NCBI GenBank assembly: GCA_910588655.1 | Contig: CAJUPJ010000016.1 | Coordinates: 17,939 to 81,938, forward strand | Direction of reading: 5' to 3' | DNA length: 64,000 bases | DNA from: an uncultured Lachnospiraceae bacterium | GTDB taxonomy: Bacteria; Bacillota; Clostridia; Lachnospirales; Lachnospiraceae | Shown here: in pieces, positions 26,433-36,713 of the stretch | Layout: every line of letters begins with the position of its first letter | How positions within the stretch are numbered: position 1 is the stretch's first letter | Made by a program: the position numbers and the translations under genes | The notes under the pieces: model-generated | What the model saw: only the letters and a program-made list of their open reading frames with translations | Databases searched by the model: none | Told to the model about the DNA's origin: nothing

Positions 26433-27827
26433 CTACATATTTTCCAGGGCGCTGGTAATCTTCCCAAATTCCATTGCATGTGATGCTTTAACAAGTATTG
26501 AGCAGCCATCTTTTACAATGTTTCCAAGCATTTCAACAGCCTTATCTGTATTTTCATAATACATTACATTATGGTTCTCATCTATTGCCAGTGCTCCTTT
26601 TACATACTGTTTTGCAAGACTGCCTGCACACACTATGCAGTCAATGCCCTTTTGTACGGCATATGCACCTATATCAAAATGCATTATCTTTTCATTTGCC
26701 CCAAGTTCAAACATATCCCCTATTATTGCAATTTTATATGTCTTTACAGCCGAGAGCACATCAATTGCCGCCTTCATGGATGCAGGGCTTGCATTATAAC
26801 AGTCATCCATTATTGTAAACCTGGCAGTTTTCTTGATATTGCTGTGCCCGCCTACTGGCTGGAATTTGCTTATTCCGGCAGCAATTTCATCTGCCCCCAT
26901 GCCAAGCCCTGCTGCTACTGCTACTGCTGCAAGGGCGTTTGTAACCATATGCATCCCTGGTACTGGTACATGGAGTGCTATCCTTTTATCTCCTGCCACT
27001 GCATCAAAATATGTACCTTCAAGCCCTTTCTGTACTATATTTTCTGCATATACACTACAATTACTGCCAGTCCCGAAGAATACAGGTTTATTTCCATTTG
27101 CTTCTTTTATCTGGATTAACTTATCATCATCGCCATTAAGGTATACAATACCATTATCCGCCATTGATGAAAAAATCTCTGTTTTAGCTTTAAGCACCCC
27201 GTCCCTGTCACCAAGGTTTTCAAGATGGCACTGCCCTATATTAGTAATAATACATATATCCGGCTTTACTATTTTAGAAAGCCTTGTCATTTCACCAAAT
27301 TCACTTATGCCCATTTCCACTACTGCTATCTCATGTTCTTCACGCAGGCGGAATAATGTAAGAGGCACTCCAACTTCATTATTAAAGTTGCCCTGTGTTT
27401 TTAATGTATTAAAATGTTCAGAAAGCACAGAGGCAACCATTTCCTTTGTTGTGGTTTTGCCAACACTCCCTGTTATTCCTATAATTTTAGTACCACAGGC
27501 TGTACGGTAAAATGCTGCAATATCTTTTAACGCCTGGAAACACGATTTTACCTGTATAAATGCACACCCTGCTGGCAGTTCTGCTGCCCCACATGCTTCC
27601 TGTGGTGTAAACTCTGAAATACAGCATACTGCACCATTATTATATGTCTGCATTATATATTTATTGCCATCTGCACGTGCACCTTTTATTGCTACAAATG
27701 CACCACCACTGGAAATATTCCTGCTGTCTGTTGTTATTGAAGATATTTCTGTATTCTTTATATCTTCACTTCCATAATATATGCCTTCACAAAGCATTGT
27801 AATCTTTGCTGGTGTTATTTGTTTCAT
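26433..27827 (-). CDS. murF: UDP-N-acetylmuramoyl-tripeptide--D-alanyl-D-alanine ligase
   Basis: Adds D-Ala-D-Ala to the UDP-MurNAc-tripeptide in the cytoplasm. 464 aa. The N-terminal domain shows ITTDSRNISSGGAFVAI, the central domain the P-loop GITGSVGKTTTKEMV, then the GNFNNEVGVPLTL segment typical of MurF, and DDCYNASPASM in the C-terminal part. It follows ddl by 17 bases, so the enzyme making D-Ala-D-Ala and the one using it share a transcript. The macro-domain gene follows within 7 bases. Confidence 0.95.
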   Translation of the reverse strand: MKQITPAKITMLCEGIYYGSEDIKNTEISSITTDSRNISSGGAFVAIKGARADGNKYIMQTYNNGAVCCISEFTPQEACGAAELPAGCAFIQVKSCFQALKDIAAFYRTACGTKIIGITGSVGKTTTKEMVASVLSEHFNTLKTQGNFNNEVGVPLTLFRLREEHEIAVVEMGISEFGEMTRLSKIVKPDICIITNIGQCHLENLGDRDGVLKAKTEIFSSMADNGIVYLNGDDDKLIQIKEANGNKPVFFGTGSNCSVYAENIVQKGLEGTYFDAVAGDKRIALHVPVPGMHMVTNALAAVAVAAGLGMGADEIAAGISKFQPVGGHSNIKKTARFTIMDDCYNASPASMKAAIDVLSAVKTYKIAIIGDMFELGANEKIMHFDIGAYAVQKGIDCIVCAGSLAKQYVKGALAIDENHNVMYYENTDKAVEMLGNIVKDGCSILVKASHAMEFGKITSALENM

Positions 27828-27844
27828 ATCTGGAGAATCCCCTG

Positions 27845-28930
27845 TTATTTTTTATATTTTTCCAATGAAGCCACTACTATTTTTTCACATAATTCTTCAT
27901 AAGTTACATTAACTGCTGCTGCCTCTTGTGGAAGCAGGCTTACCGGAGTCATTCCTGGAAGTGTATTTGCCTCAAGGCAGTATAAATTCCCTTTTGCATC
28001 AAGCAGGAAATCTATCCTTGCATATGCCTCAAGTTTAAGCATACCATATACTTTCTTTGCATAACCCTGTATTTCATTACACAGTTTTTCACTTATATCT
28101 GCCGGGCACACATCATCTGCCATTCCTGGCTGGTATTTCGTTTCGTAATCATAAAATCCCTGCTTTGGTATTATTTCAATAACAGGATAAGCTTCACCAT
28201 CAACTACTCCAGCCGAAAGTTCCCTTCCTTTTATATATTCCTCAACAAGTATTTCATCCTCATACCTGGACGCGGTTTCCAGTGCTTTCTGGTACTCTTC
28301 CCTGTTATTTGCTATGCTTACGCCAACACTTGAGCCACCACAGCATGGCTTTACAACACATGGAAACATGCTATCCTGTAGCTGCTTTCTTCCCTTAAAC
28401 CCTTCTTCTATCTCTTTTTTTGTAACAATAAAACCATAAGGCACTGGTATGCCGCCTTCTTTTAATATCTTTTTAGATATAAACTTATCCATTGCAAGCG
28501 AACTTCCAAATGAGCCTGAACCTGTATATTTTATCCCAAGTATATCAAATGCTGCCTGAAGCCTTCCATTCTCACCATCAGCCCCATGAAGCGCCATAAA
28601 TACAATATCAGCCATGTGGCATATTTCAAGGACATTAGGACCTGGAAGCCCGTCATTATTCCATTTATCTTTCAAAGAAGCACTACGCATCTTCTTAATT
28701 TCTTCTATATCAGGGTCTGTAACATTTATATCGTGTATTTCATTATTAAGCAGGGTTTTCTTATCAAATATGCCTTCTAAAGACATGCCCTCTTCACCAT
28801 AACCAAAAAATACATCAAGCAGGACTGCTTTATGCCCGTTTTCCCTTAGAGCTTTACACACTCCTCTTCCCGTAACAAGGGAAACCTCCCTCTCTGTACT
28901 AATACCTCCAGTTAAAACAACAATATTCAC
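27845..28930 (-). CDS. ddl: D-alanine--D-alanine ligase
   Basis: Joins two D-alanines with ATP for peptidoglycan. 361 aa. Start taken as GTG 28928-28930 (VNIVVLTGGISTEREVS), because GGAGG is five bases before it; the ATG four codons upstream overlaps that site. Motifs: GGISTEREVSL at the N-terminus, HGADGENGRLQ, GSGSFGSSLAMDK, KPCCGGSSVGVSIA (glycine-rich ATP loop) and EANTLPGMTPVSL. Ddl lettered subtypes cannot be assigned from sequence alone. First gene of ddl-murF-macro; R1-B lies just upstream at 29025. Confidence 0.95.
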   Translation of the reverse strand: MNIVVLTGGISTEREVSLVTGRGVCKALRENGHKAVLLDVFFGYGEEGMSLEGIFDKKTLLNNEIHDINVTDPDIEEIKKMRSASLKDKWNNDGLPGPNVLEICHMADIVFMALHGADGENGRLQAAFDILGIKYTGSGSFGSSLAMDKFISKKILKEGGIPVPYGFIVTKKEIEEGFKGRKQLQDSMFPCVVKPCCGGSSVGVSIANNREEYQKALETASRYEDEILVEEYIKGRELSAGVVDGEAYPVIEIIPKQGFYDYETKYQPGMADDVCPADISEKLCNEIQGYAKKVYGMLKLEAYARIDFLLDAKGNLYCLEANTLPGMTPVSLLPQEAAAVNVTYEELCEKIVVASLEKYKK

Positions 28931-29024
28931 AATAACCTCCATTCTGCACCAAAATGCTGCAAGCTTTCATTTGATATATTAACACAGGCAAGGAAAATGT
29001 CAAGAAGCAAGTCCTGTGGATATG

Positions 29025-29663
29025 GGATAATTTACAGTTATCCGATGTTGGTGTGCGGATGACGGACGGTTTCTGTGCCAGAGCCAGAATATTCCATACA
29101 GGGGTACGCTTGCGCTACGGTAAGCCACGCAGCGACACATAAAGCCATATAATTAATGTTACGAAATAAACTTACGTTTCTTTCGTAACATTAATTATAT
29201 GGCTTAAAGTACCCCTGTATGGAATATTTATGGCATCTGGCACATGAAACCTGCCATTATAAACCCGTAAACCAATAAGATACTGGACAGCAGGATAACT
29301 GTAAATTATATATGGTGTAATTATTCTGCCAGACACTTCCGTCTGTCTGGATAAAATGCCGCACACCATAATTTCCAGTTATCCTGCTAAATCTGCTGGT
29401 TTATGGTTTTTTCTGGAATTTTGCCACCAGGCAGCAGGTTTCCAGTGTCCTATCTAATATTATTCCATGACAGGGGCACTTCAGCACCGCCGGCATTTAA
29501 GCCCATATAGCCCAGGAGATTTTTTGAGGGGATATATGGGCTTTATGTGCCGCTGCGTGGGCTGACGTAGCGCAAGCGTGCCCTGTCATGAAATAATTTA
29601 GTGGGACACTGGAAACGCTGCGTCCGTCATCCGCACACCAACATCGGATAACTGTAAATTATA
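29025..29663. repeat. R1-B: composite inverted-repeat element, opposite orientation to R1-A
   Basis: 639 bp, non-coding. The termini (29026-29068 and 29621-29663) are perfect inverted repeats of 43 bp that begin ATAATTTACAGTTATCCGAT and end in GACGGACG, the longest in the window. Hairpin 1 (about 29068-29255) is of the GTGCCAGA..ATATTCCA..GGGGTACGC type; hairpin 2 (about 29430-29610) of the ATTATTCCATGACAGGGGCAC type, so the order is reversed relative to R1-A. Inner repeats lie at 29293-29309 and about 29369-29383. Core copies: 29126-29146 (plus; its 3' partner is shortened at 29201) and 29539-29559 (minus; partner 29487-29503). It lies between ddl and the NlpC/P60 gene. The near-perfect ends suggest it is the youngest copy. 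Confidence 0.87.
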
Positions 29664-29755
29664 ATGTGTTTGGGAATTTATGAAACGGACGTGCTAACAA
29701 TCCCTGCATTTTGTATTTTGCAACAATATTTGGTATTAACAATAAAAATTAATTT

Positions 29756-29788
29756 AACCCCCAGGCTGCTTTACGCAGCCTGGGGGTT
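29756..29788 (-). terminator. Terminator of the NlpC/P60 gene
   Basis: Perfect 14-bp stem AACCCCCAGGCTGC / GCAGCCTGGGGGTT with a 5-base loop, 35 bases after the minus-strand stop, followed on that strand by AAATTAATTTTTATT. Confidence 0.85.
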
Positions 29789-29822
29789 CCCATAAGCTTA
29801 TTTATCCAGCCAGGTTAAATTA

Positions 29823-31610
29823 TTATCCTACTGGCCTTGCTATCATTACTATTGAATCATTCTGTGAATATTCATAGTGTATTACTGCATTATTGCTGCT
29901 GCTGGCTGATACATCCATATCCTGTCCTGTATACATTTCTACATGTGATATGTTTTTATAACGTCCGTTCTTTGTATATGAGAAGAATACTAAGTCGCCT
30001 GGAAGCAGCTTGTCGCTTGGTACTGCTTTGTTATAAAGCGTCTTTCCGTTTTCTGTACACCATTTTGCTATATCAGCGGCTGTTGGCGCCCATCCGGATT
30101 CCACCCCAAAAAATACATCATACCTGGAATAAACCCTCCAGATAAGTGAACTACAGTCATAATAGCCTTTTCTCATTCTTTTAGCCTGGCTGTAATGTGT
30201 CTTTGTGTTGGAGATTGATATAGCTTTTTTGGATGCCTTATAGCCTTTAATGGAAGCTATTTCAACTGGTATCTCTATTTTGCGTCCGTCTGCATTAACA
30301 GTAATAACTGAATTACCTGCTTTTAATGCTTCAACCATGCCTTCTTCATCTACAGAAGCGACTGCCTTTTTACTGCTTTTAAATGTTACTGTGCTTTTTT
30401 CTTCATCCAGCCCTTCTATCTTTATCTGGTCTGTACCGCCTTTACAGTTAATAATACCGTCACCGTCATAATAAGGGTCTGTTACTGTTATATAGCATAC
30501 AATATCCCTGCCATCTGCATTAATTATAACTACATCTTCACCTGTATTATTGGCATAAAGTTTTCCTGCTTTTTTAAAATAAGCTGTTCCATTTTCACTA
30601 TTCTTTAAATTCCATTCAACTGTGCTGGCTTCATTTAAACCATCAATTGTGATATTTTTAGTAACACCTTCTGCTATTACTATATCTGTTTCTGCAAGAA
30701 CAGGGTCTGTTACCACAAGTTTAGTTTCAAGTCTTATGGCATCACCATTTTTTGGTGTTATAACTGCTGCCAGGCCTGTTTCACCTAGTGCAACAGCAGC
30801 AATCCCGCTTCCGCTGGTAATTGCAGCAGTTTCATTAGAAATTTCCCATTTTACTGGAATATCTTCTTCAAATGGTGCATAATTTATTATTACAGGTGAA
30901 TATGCTTCTGAACCTGCTGCTCTTGCCTGTGTCCCACTGGCAAATGCAGGAGCAGATATATTTACCTGTGCAACTTCCATCTTTATGCCGTCATCACCTG
31001 AAACATAAATTTTAGCACCTTCAAAACCATCTGCAGTAACACTTCCGTCTGCATTTACTACTACGTTTTCATTGGAGGATGTATACATATACCTGCCCGT
31101 ATCATATATCTGTGCTGCCATAAGGTAATAGCTGCTGCCATATGTTAAATCTACCTGCTCTGGGTCAAGCACTTCTATTATTATTGTCTCTGTTTGTGTA
31201 ATATTATTATATGTAAATGTAATATCAGCTTTGGCACTTCCTGCTGAAAGGGCTTTTACTGTACCATCACTGTCCAGGCTTGCGCACGCAGGCTCAGGGT
31301 TTTCACTGTTCCAGCTATAACTTATCTGGTAATCTGCATCTGCTGCATTATAATCGCCGCTGTAATTAGTTCCTAAAAACTCTTCACTTACAAAACTTCC
31401 CAGGCTTAAAGCACCGCCTGTAAATACTTTGGCGCTGTCCTGGTATAAAAGCTTGTCTAACGCAGAGGCTTTCTGCCATAAAAGACAGCTTGCCATAAGC
31501 ATGGCAAATAAACACAGGAGTTTCTTCTGCTTAATAATCCTGCTAATGCCTGCAAGTATATTTTTTGTGTTCTTTTTGTCTTTAACAAGGTCTTTAATAA
31601 GGCCAGTCAT
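29823..31610 (-). CDS. Secreted NlpC/P60 cell-wall peptidase with bacterial Ig-like domains
   Basis: 595 aa. Residues about 28-50 (KLLCLFAMLMASCLLWQKA) form an internal signal or membrane anchor after a basic cytoplasmic stretch. Residues about 60-450 contain several Big_2-like Ig modules (for example ASLDSDGTVKALSAGSA and ASVDEEGMVEALKAGNS). The last 130 residues are an NlpC/P60 domain with the catalytic Cys in YYDCSSLIWRVYSRY and the His in NISHVEMYTG; LLPGDLVFF is also typical. It should cleave peptide stems of peptidoglycan outside the cell. GGAGG precedes ATG. Separate from engB (137 bases) with its own terminator. Confidence 0.9.
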   Translation of the reverse strand: MTGLIKDLVKDKKNTKNILAGISRIIKQKKLLCLFAMLMASCLLWQKASALDKLLYQDSAKVFTGGALSLGSFVSEEFLGTNYSGDYNAADADYQISYSWNSENPEPACASLDSDGTVKALSAGSAKADITFTYNNITQTETIIIEVLDPEQVDLTYGSSYYLMAAQIYDTGRYMYTSSNENVVVNADGSVTADGFEGAKIYVSGDDGIKMEVAQVNISAPAFASGTQARAAGSEAYSPVIINYAPFEEDIPVKWEISNETAAITSGSGIAAVALGETGLAAVITPKNGDAIRLETKLVVTDPVLAETDIVIAEGVTKNITIDGLNEASTVEWNLKNSENGTAYFKKAGKLYANNTGEDVVIINADGRDIVCYITVTDPYYDGDGIINCKGGTDQIKIEGLDEEKSTVTFKSSKKAVASVDEEGMVEALKAGNSVITVNADGRKIEIPVEIASIKGYKASKKAISISNTKTHYSQAKRMRKGYYDCSSLIWRVYSRYDVFFGVESGWAPTAADIAKWCTENGKTLYNKAVPSDKLLPGDLVFFSYTKNGRYKNISHVEMYTGQDMDVSASSSNNAVIHYEYSQNDSIVMIARPVG

Positions 31611-31747
31611 CTTTCATCCTCCATTCTGTTCCTTTTTGTCAATACAGGCTTTGCAATATGCATTGCCTGCCCTGCTACATACCACATAAGCAAGCATCCA
31701 GGCTTTATGTCTTTATGGCATAAATAGGATAAGCCTGCTTTATGAGG

Positions 31748-32350
31748 TTACATATCATCTTTAAAGTTCTCATAGACCATGTCGATATACTCCCATATCT
31801 CATCCTTGCCGGCTTTTGTAACAGCCGAAAATGGTATTACAGGTGTGCCTTCTTCTACATCCAGCGTATTTTTTATATCCTGTATATGTGCCGCTTTCTG
31901 TGCGCGTTTTATTTTATCCTCTTTCGTTGCAATAATTATAGGATTAAAACCATAGCTTATGCACCAGTTGTACATCTGTATATCATTGCTGTTAGGTGTG
32001 TGGCGTATATCCACAAGTAAAAATACAAGCCTGAGGACTTTTGAGCCTTCAAGATAATTATTAATCATTTTGCCCCATTTTGCAACAAGGTTTTTAGATA
32101 CTTTTGCATACCCGTATCCCGGCAAATCAACAAAATACAGCATTTCATTTATATTGTAGAAATTGATTGTCTGGGTTTTGCCAGGCTGGGAGGAAGTCCT
32201 TGCATATGATTTCCTCTCTGCCAGGCTGTTGATAAGTGATGATTTGCCAACATTTGACCGCCCTGCAAATGCAATTTCAAGCAGGCTGTTCTCTGGAAGC
32301 CTGCTTGTAACGCCACAGACTGTTTCAAGGTTTATACTTTTTACCTTCAT
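31748..32350 (-). CDS. engB: Ribosome biogenesis GTPase EngB/YsxC
   Basis: 200 aa GTP-binding protein required for 50S subunit assembly. G1 is AGRSNVGKSSLIN, G3 is VDLPGYGYAKV, G4 is TKEDKI, and SSQPGKTQTINFY is the characteristic G2 region of the family. It starts directly after the lon stop (no gap) on the same strand, the gene order seen across Firmicutes (lon-ysxC). Confidence 0.96.
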   Translation of the reverse strand: MKVKSINLETVCGVTSRLPENSLLEIAFAGRSNVGKSSLINSLAERKSYARTSSQPGKTQTINFYNINEMLYFVDLPGYGYAKVSKNLVAKWGKMINNYLEGSKVLRLVFLLVDIRHTPNSNDIQMYNWCISYGFNPIIIATKEDKIKRAQKAAHIQDIKNTLDVEEGTPVIPFSAVTKAGKDEIWEYIDMVYENFKDDM

Positions 32351-34678
32351 CTATACTAAAACCTCCCCGAATACTTCTTCTGCATGTTGTACATATTTTA
32401 CACTTATCCCGTCTAAAATCTCTTTCTCAAGGTCATCAATATCCTTTTTATTCTTAAGAGGCACTAACACAAGCTTTATCCCAGCCGACTTTGCAGCAAG
32501 GATTTTTTCCTTTAAACCGCCTATAGGGAGCACACGTCCCCTTAATGTAAGCTCACCAGTCATAGCAACATCTGGCCGTACCTTTTTATCTGTTACAGCC
32601 GAATAAATTGCTGTAGCCATAGTAATGCCCGCTGACGGCCCGTCCTTTGGCACTGCACCTTCTGGCACATGCAGGTGTACATCATGCTTTTCAAAATATT
32701 CCTCTGGGAAACTGTCTGGGATAACTGACCTTACATATGACAATGCAATTTTAGCTGATTCCTGCATTACATCACCAAGTTTCCCTGTGAGTTCCAGCTT
32801 TCCTGTACCCTTCATAATATTTACTTCTATCTCCAGTGTGTCACCACCTGTGCTTGTCCACGCCAGTCCTCTGGCTATTCCTGCTGCTGCCTCTTTATTT
32901 GCCATATCTGTTGTGTATTTTTCTGTGCCAAGGAATTTCCTTATATTGCGCTCTGAAACCCTGGTCTTGCTTTCTGCGTCTTTAGCCACTTCCATAGCAG
33001 CCTTACGGCAAATCTGCGCAATTTTCCTTTCAAGGTTCCTGACTCCTGCTTCCCTTGTATAATTTTCAATAATTATCCTGACCGCCTTATCTGATATATT
33101 AAGCTGGTTTTTTGTCAAACCATTGGCATTTTTTTGTTTTTCTATAAGATGTTCCTTTGCAATATGGAATTTTTCATTTGATGTATAGCCAGAAAGCTCT
33201 ATAACCTCCATCCTGTCAAGCAACGGCCTTGGAATTGTATCAGTAGTGTTTGCTGTACATATAAACATTACTTTGGATAAATCAACAGGCATTTCTACAT
33301 AGTGGTCACGGAAATATTTATTCTGCTCAGGGTCTAATACTTCAAGCAGCGCTGATGACGGGTCTCCTTTATAATCGTTGCCAAGCTTGTCTATTTCGTC
33401 TAAAAGCATTACTGGGTTTTTGGCTTTAGCTGTCCTTAATGCGGCAACAATCCTTCCTGGCATTGCACCTACATAAGTACGCCGGTGCCCCCTTATTTCT
33501 GCTTCATCACGTACACCTCCAAGGCAGATACGCACATATTTCCTGTTCATTGATTTTGCAACAGACTTTGCTATTGAAGTCTTTCCTGTGCCTGGAGGTC
33601 CTGTAAGGCATATAACAGGGCTTTGCCCGTCTTTTTTAATTGCCTTGACTGCTATACATTCAAGCACTCTTTCCTTAACCTTTTCCAGTCCATAGTGTTC
33701 TTTATCAAGCACTTCCCTTGCACGCACAACATCTGTGTTGCTTTTGCTTTCCTTTTTCCATGGAATATCTAAAAGTGTTTCAATATATCCCCTTATAACA
33801 GCATTTTCAGAAGAACTGGAACTTGTAATTTTAAACCGCCTTATTTCTTCTGTAAGCCTTTTCTTTACTTTTTTAGGCGCTTTAAGCTTCTTTAATGACT
33901 CTGTATATTTATCTGCGTCTGAGTCTGAATCATCCTCACCAAGTTCTTTGTGTATGGCTTTCATCTGTTCACGCAGGTAATATTCACGCTGGTTGCTCTC
34001 TACCTGTGATTTTACACGCCTTGCAATATCATCCTGTATGCGTGCTATTCCTGTTTCGCGGCTTAATACTACTGAAAGCTGCTCATGCCGGTCTATTATG
34101 CTGTCTTCTGAAAGAATTTTCTGCTTTATCTGGTAATTTACAGGAATATTTGAGCTAATCTGGTATATTAATGTGTCTAAATCAGTTATATTCAATATTT
34201 CATCTACAAGCTTCTGGTTAAACCTGCCATTTGCATTTGTATATACCTGGAATAAATCCTTAAGCCCGCGTACCATAGCAACAATTTCCAGTGTATATGA
34301 TGTATCTTTGGTTTCTGGAATGTTTTCAAGCGTTCCTGCCATATAACCATCCATTGTTTCAAGATACATAAGTTTCATCCGTTCCCTGCCGGATATAACC
34401 ACCCTTATAATTTTACCAGGCATATTTACAATCTGCTTTACTTCCGCAAGAGTGCCTGTTTCAAATAAATCATCCATGCCTGGTGTTTCAACAGCCGGGT
34501 CTTTCTGTGCAACAGTAAACACAAGCTGCCTGCCATTCATAGCTTCTTTAAGTGCCTTGACTGTATTCTCACGCCCCACTTCAAAATATACAGTAGTCTT
34601 TGGGAATACAACCAGGTCTCTTAATGTAACTATGGGAATTCCTTCCATTTTACCTGTTACATCTAAATTTTCTTCCAT
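32351..34678 (-). CDS. lon: ATP-dependent protease Lon (LonA type)
   Basis: 775 aa cytosolic protease. N-terminal substrate-binding LON domain (IPIVTLRDLVVFPKTTVYF), AAA module with Walker A GPPGTGKTSIAKS and Walker B MLLDEIDKL, and a C-terminal Ser/Lys protease domain with the catalytic Ser in PKDGPSAGITMA and Lys in GGLKEKILAA. Length is normal for LonA. It follows clpX by 85 bases, with a possible hairpin between; engB follows without a gap. Confidence 0.96.
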   Translation of the reverse strand: MEENLDVTGKMEGIPIVTLRDLVVFPKTTVYFEVGRENTVKALKEAMNGRQLVFTVAQKDPAVETPGMDDLFETGTLAEVKQIVNMPGKIIRVVISGRERMKLMYLETMDGYMAGTLENIPETKDTSYTLEIVAMVRGLKDLFQVYTNANGRFNQKLVDEILNITDLDTLIYQISSNIPVNYQIKQKILSEDSIIDRHEQLSVVLSRETGIARIQDDIARRVKSQVESNQREYYLREQMKAIHKELGEDDSDSDADKYTESLKKLKAPKKVKKRLTEEIRRFKITSSSSSENAVIRGYIETLLDIPWKKESKSNTDVVRAREVLDKEHYGLEKVKERVLECIAVKAIKKDGQSPVICLTGPPGTGKTSIAKSVAKSMNRKYVRICLGGVRDEAEIRGHRRTYVGAMPGRIVAALRTAKAKNPVMLLDEIDKLGNDYKGDPSSALLEVLDPEQNKYFRDHYVEMPVDLSKVMFICTANTTDTIPRPLLDRMEVIELSGYTSNEKFHIAKEHLIEKQKNANGLTKNQLNISDKAVRIIIENYTREAGVRNLERKIAQICRKAAMEVAKDAESKTRVSERNIRKFLGTEKYTTDMANKEAAAGIARGLAWTSTGGDTLEIEVNIMKGTGKLELTGKLGDVMQESAKIALSYVRSVIPDSFPEEYFEKHDVHLHVPEGAVPKDGPSAGITMATAIYSAVTDKKVRPDVAMTGELTLRGRVLPIGGLKEKILAAKSAGIKLVLVPLKNKKDIDDLEKEILDGISVKYVQHAEEVFGEVLV

Positions 34679-34714
34679 TTAATATCCTGTCTCCATTCTG
34701 TTTTTATATAACCT

Positions 34715-34745
34715 AAACAGAGGGATTTACTTAATCCCCCTGTTT
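34715..34745 (-). terminator. Weak hairpin between clpX and lon
   Basis: AAACAG..GGGATT pairs with AATCCC..CTGTTT around a 5-base loop, with one bulge. Only a modest T-rich tail follows on the minus strand, so it may attenuate rather than end clpX transcription. Confidence 0.5.
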
Positions 34746-34763
34746 ACTGGCTTTCTATAAAGC

Positions 34764-36044
34764 CTATGCAATTTCGTTTTTAGTTCTTCTGCTTGTACGC
34801 CTGGTTTCGTTATTGTCAAGTACCAGCAGGGGTTCTTCATCGCCTGTTACTGATTCTTTAGTGATAATACATTCTTTAACTTTATCATCTGATGGCACTT
34901 CAAACATAGCATCCATCATAATTGATTCCATAATTGCACGCAGCCCTCTTGCACCTGTCTTTCTTTCAACAGAACGCTTTGCAACTGCTGCAATGGCATC
35001 ATCTTCAAATGACAGTTTTACATTATCTAATTCAAATAACTTTTTATACTGCTTTGTAATTGCATTCTTAGGCTCAACAAGAATTCTTTTCAGTGCTTCT
35101 TCATCAAGCAAATCCAGTGCAACATTGACTGGAAGCCTTCCTATAAGTTCTGGTATAATACCAAATTTAACAAAGTCCTCTGGAAGCACCTGGCGGAATA
35201 AATCGCCAATATTTTCATCCCTTTTTGTTGAAATCTCCGCATTAAACCCGATGGATTTCCTGCCTATACGTGTACCTATAATATTTTCCAGCCCGTCAAA
35301 TGCGCCGCCACAGATAAATAATATATTTGTTGTGTCTATCTGGTAAAATTCCTGGTGAGGGTGTTTCCTTCCGCCCTGTGGCGGCACACTTGCAACAGTG
35401 CCCTCTAAAATTTTAAGAAGTGCCTGCTGTACGCCTTCACCTGAAACATCCCTTGTAATTGATACATTTTCACCTTTACGTGTAATTTTATCAATCTCAT
35501 CTATATAGATAATTCCATGTGAAGCCCTCTCCATATCATACTCTGCTGCCTGTATAATCTTTAAAAGGATATTTTCCACATCTTCACCTACATATCCTGC
35601 TTCTGTAAGTGCTGTAGCGTCTGCAATAGCAAATGGGACATTAAGTATCTTTGCAAGTGTCTGTGCAAGGAATGTCTTGCCTGAACCAGTAGGCCCAATC
35701 ATCATAATATTGCTTTTCTGCAGTTCTACATCCATATTGCGGCTTGAAAGTACACGTTTATAATGGTTATAAACCGACACAGAAAGCACCTTCTTGGCTT
35801 CTTCCTGCCCTACTACATATTCATCAAGGAATTCTTTGATTTCCTTTGGTTTAAGAAGGTTTATATCCATATCATTCATATATAATTCATCGTCATTGAC
35901 ATCCTCTTCAATGATTTCAGAACAAAGTTCAATACACTGGTCGCAGATATAGACACCTGGCCCTGCAACCAATTTGTGTACCTGGTTCTGCGTCTTTCCA
36001 CAGAATGAACACTTAAGCTTTGCTTCATCTTTTTTTATGCCCAT
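34764..36044 (-). CDS. clpX: ClpX, ATPase subunit of the ClpXP protease
   Basis: 426 aa from ATG 36042-36044; GGAGG lies seven bases upstream and the longer frame reads through it. The N-terminal zinc-binding domain shows CSFCGKTQ and CDQCIELC. Walker A is GPTGSGKTFLAQ, Walker B IIYIDEIDKI; the ClpP-docking loop region is around residue 265 and the pore loop GYVGEDV near 150. It unfolds substrates for ClpP, whose gene is 43 bases upstream. Confidence 0.96.
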   Translation of the reverse strand: MGIKKDEAKLKCSFCGKTQNQVHKLVAGPGVYICDQCIELCSEIIEEDVNDDELYMNDMDINLLKPKEIKEFLDEYVVGQEEAKKVLSVSVYNHYKRVLSSRNMDVELQKSNIMMIGPTGSGKTFLAQTLAKILNVPFAIADATALTEAGYVGEDVENILLKIIQAAEYDMERASHGIIYIDEIDKITRKGENVSITRDVSGEGVQQALLKILEGTVASVPPQGGRKHPHQEFYQIDTTNILFICGGAFDGLENIIGTRIGRKSIGFNAEISTKRDENIGDLFRQVLPEDFVKFGIIPELIGRLPVNVALDLLDEEALKRILVEPKNAITKQYKKLFELDNVKLSFEDDAIAAVAKRSVERKTGARGLRAIMESIMMDAMFEVPSDDKVKECIITKESVTGDEEPLLVLDNNETRRTSRRTKNEIA

Positions 36045-36087
36045 TGCTACCTCCAAACAAACTAATGAAAAACAATGCCTGTTATTA

Positions 36088-36675
36088 TTATTTCCTCTTT
36101 GTGATTATTTCATCTATAAGTCCATAATCTTTAGCTTCCTGTGCTGTCATATAATTATCACGCTCTGTATCAATCTGTATCTGCTCCAGGTCTTTTCCTG
36201 TATTGGCAGCAAGTATTTCATTCAGGCGGCTTCTTGTCTTTAAAATCTGTTCTGCTACTATGCGGATTTCTGTTTCCTGTCCTTTTGCCCCGCCTGATGG
36301 CTGGTGTATCATAACTTCTGCATTAGGAAGCGCAAACCTTTTGCCCTTTGTGCCACCTGCAAGCAGGAAAGCGCCCATGCTGGCAGCAAGTCCCATACAG
36401 ATAGTTGAAACATCACATTTTATATAGTTCATTGTATCATATATTGCAAACCCTGCACTTACTGAACCGCCAGGGCTGTTTATATAAAACTGCACGTCCT
36501 TTTCTGAATCCTGTGATTCAAGGAAAAGAAGCTGTGATACAAGAAGGCTTGCTACATCGTCATTTACTTCCCCTGTAAGGAATATAATCCTGTCTTGTAA
36601 AAGCCTTGAATAAATATCATATGAGCGCTCGCCGCTGCTCGTCTTTTCGATAACATAAGGTATGCTATACCCCAT
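36088..36675 (-). CDS. clpP: ClpP proteolytic subunit
   Basis: 195 aa serine protease ring subunit. The catalytic Ser is in GLAASMGAFLL, the His in MIHQPSGGAKGQ, and the Asp follows in the DTERDNYM segment. Length and motifs are normal. It lies between tig and clpX on the minus strand, the common tig-clpP-clpX-lon order for protein quality control. Confidence 0.97.
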   Translation of the reverse strand: MGYSIPYVIEKTSSGERSYDIYSRLLQDRIIFLTGEVNDDVASLLVSQLLFLESQDSEKDVQFYINSPGGSVSAGFAIYDTMNYIKCDVSTICMGLAASMGAFLLAGGTKGKRFALPNAEVMIHQPSGGAKGQETEIRIVAEQILKTRSRLNEILAANTGKDLEQIQIDTERDNYMTAQEAKDYGLIDEIITKRK

Positions 36676-36713
36676 AACTTCTCACCATTCCTTTCTGGTT
36701 TTAAAGCCTGGTT

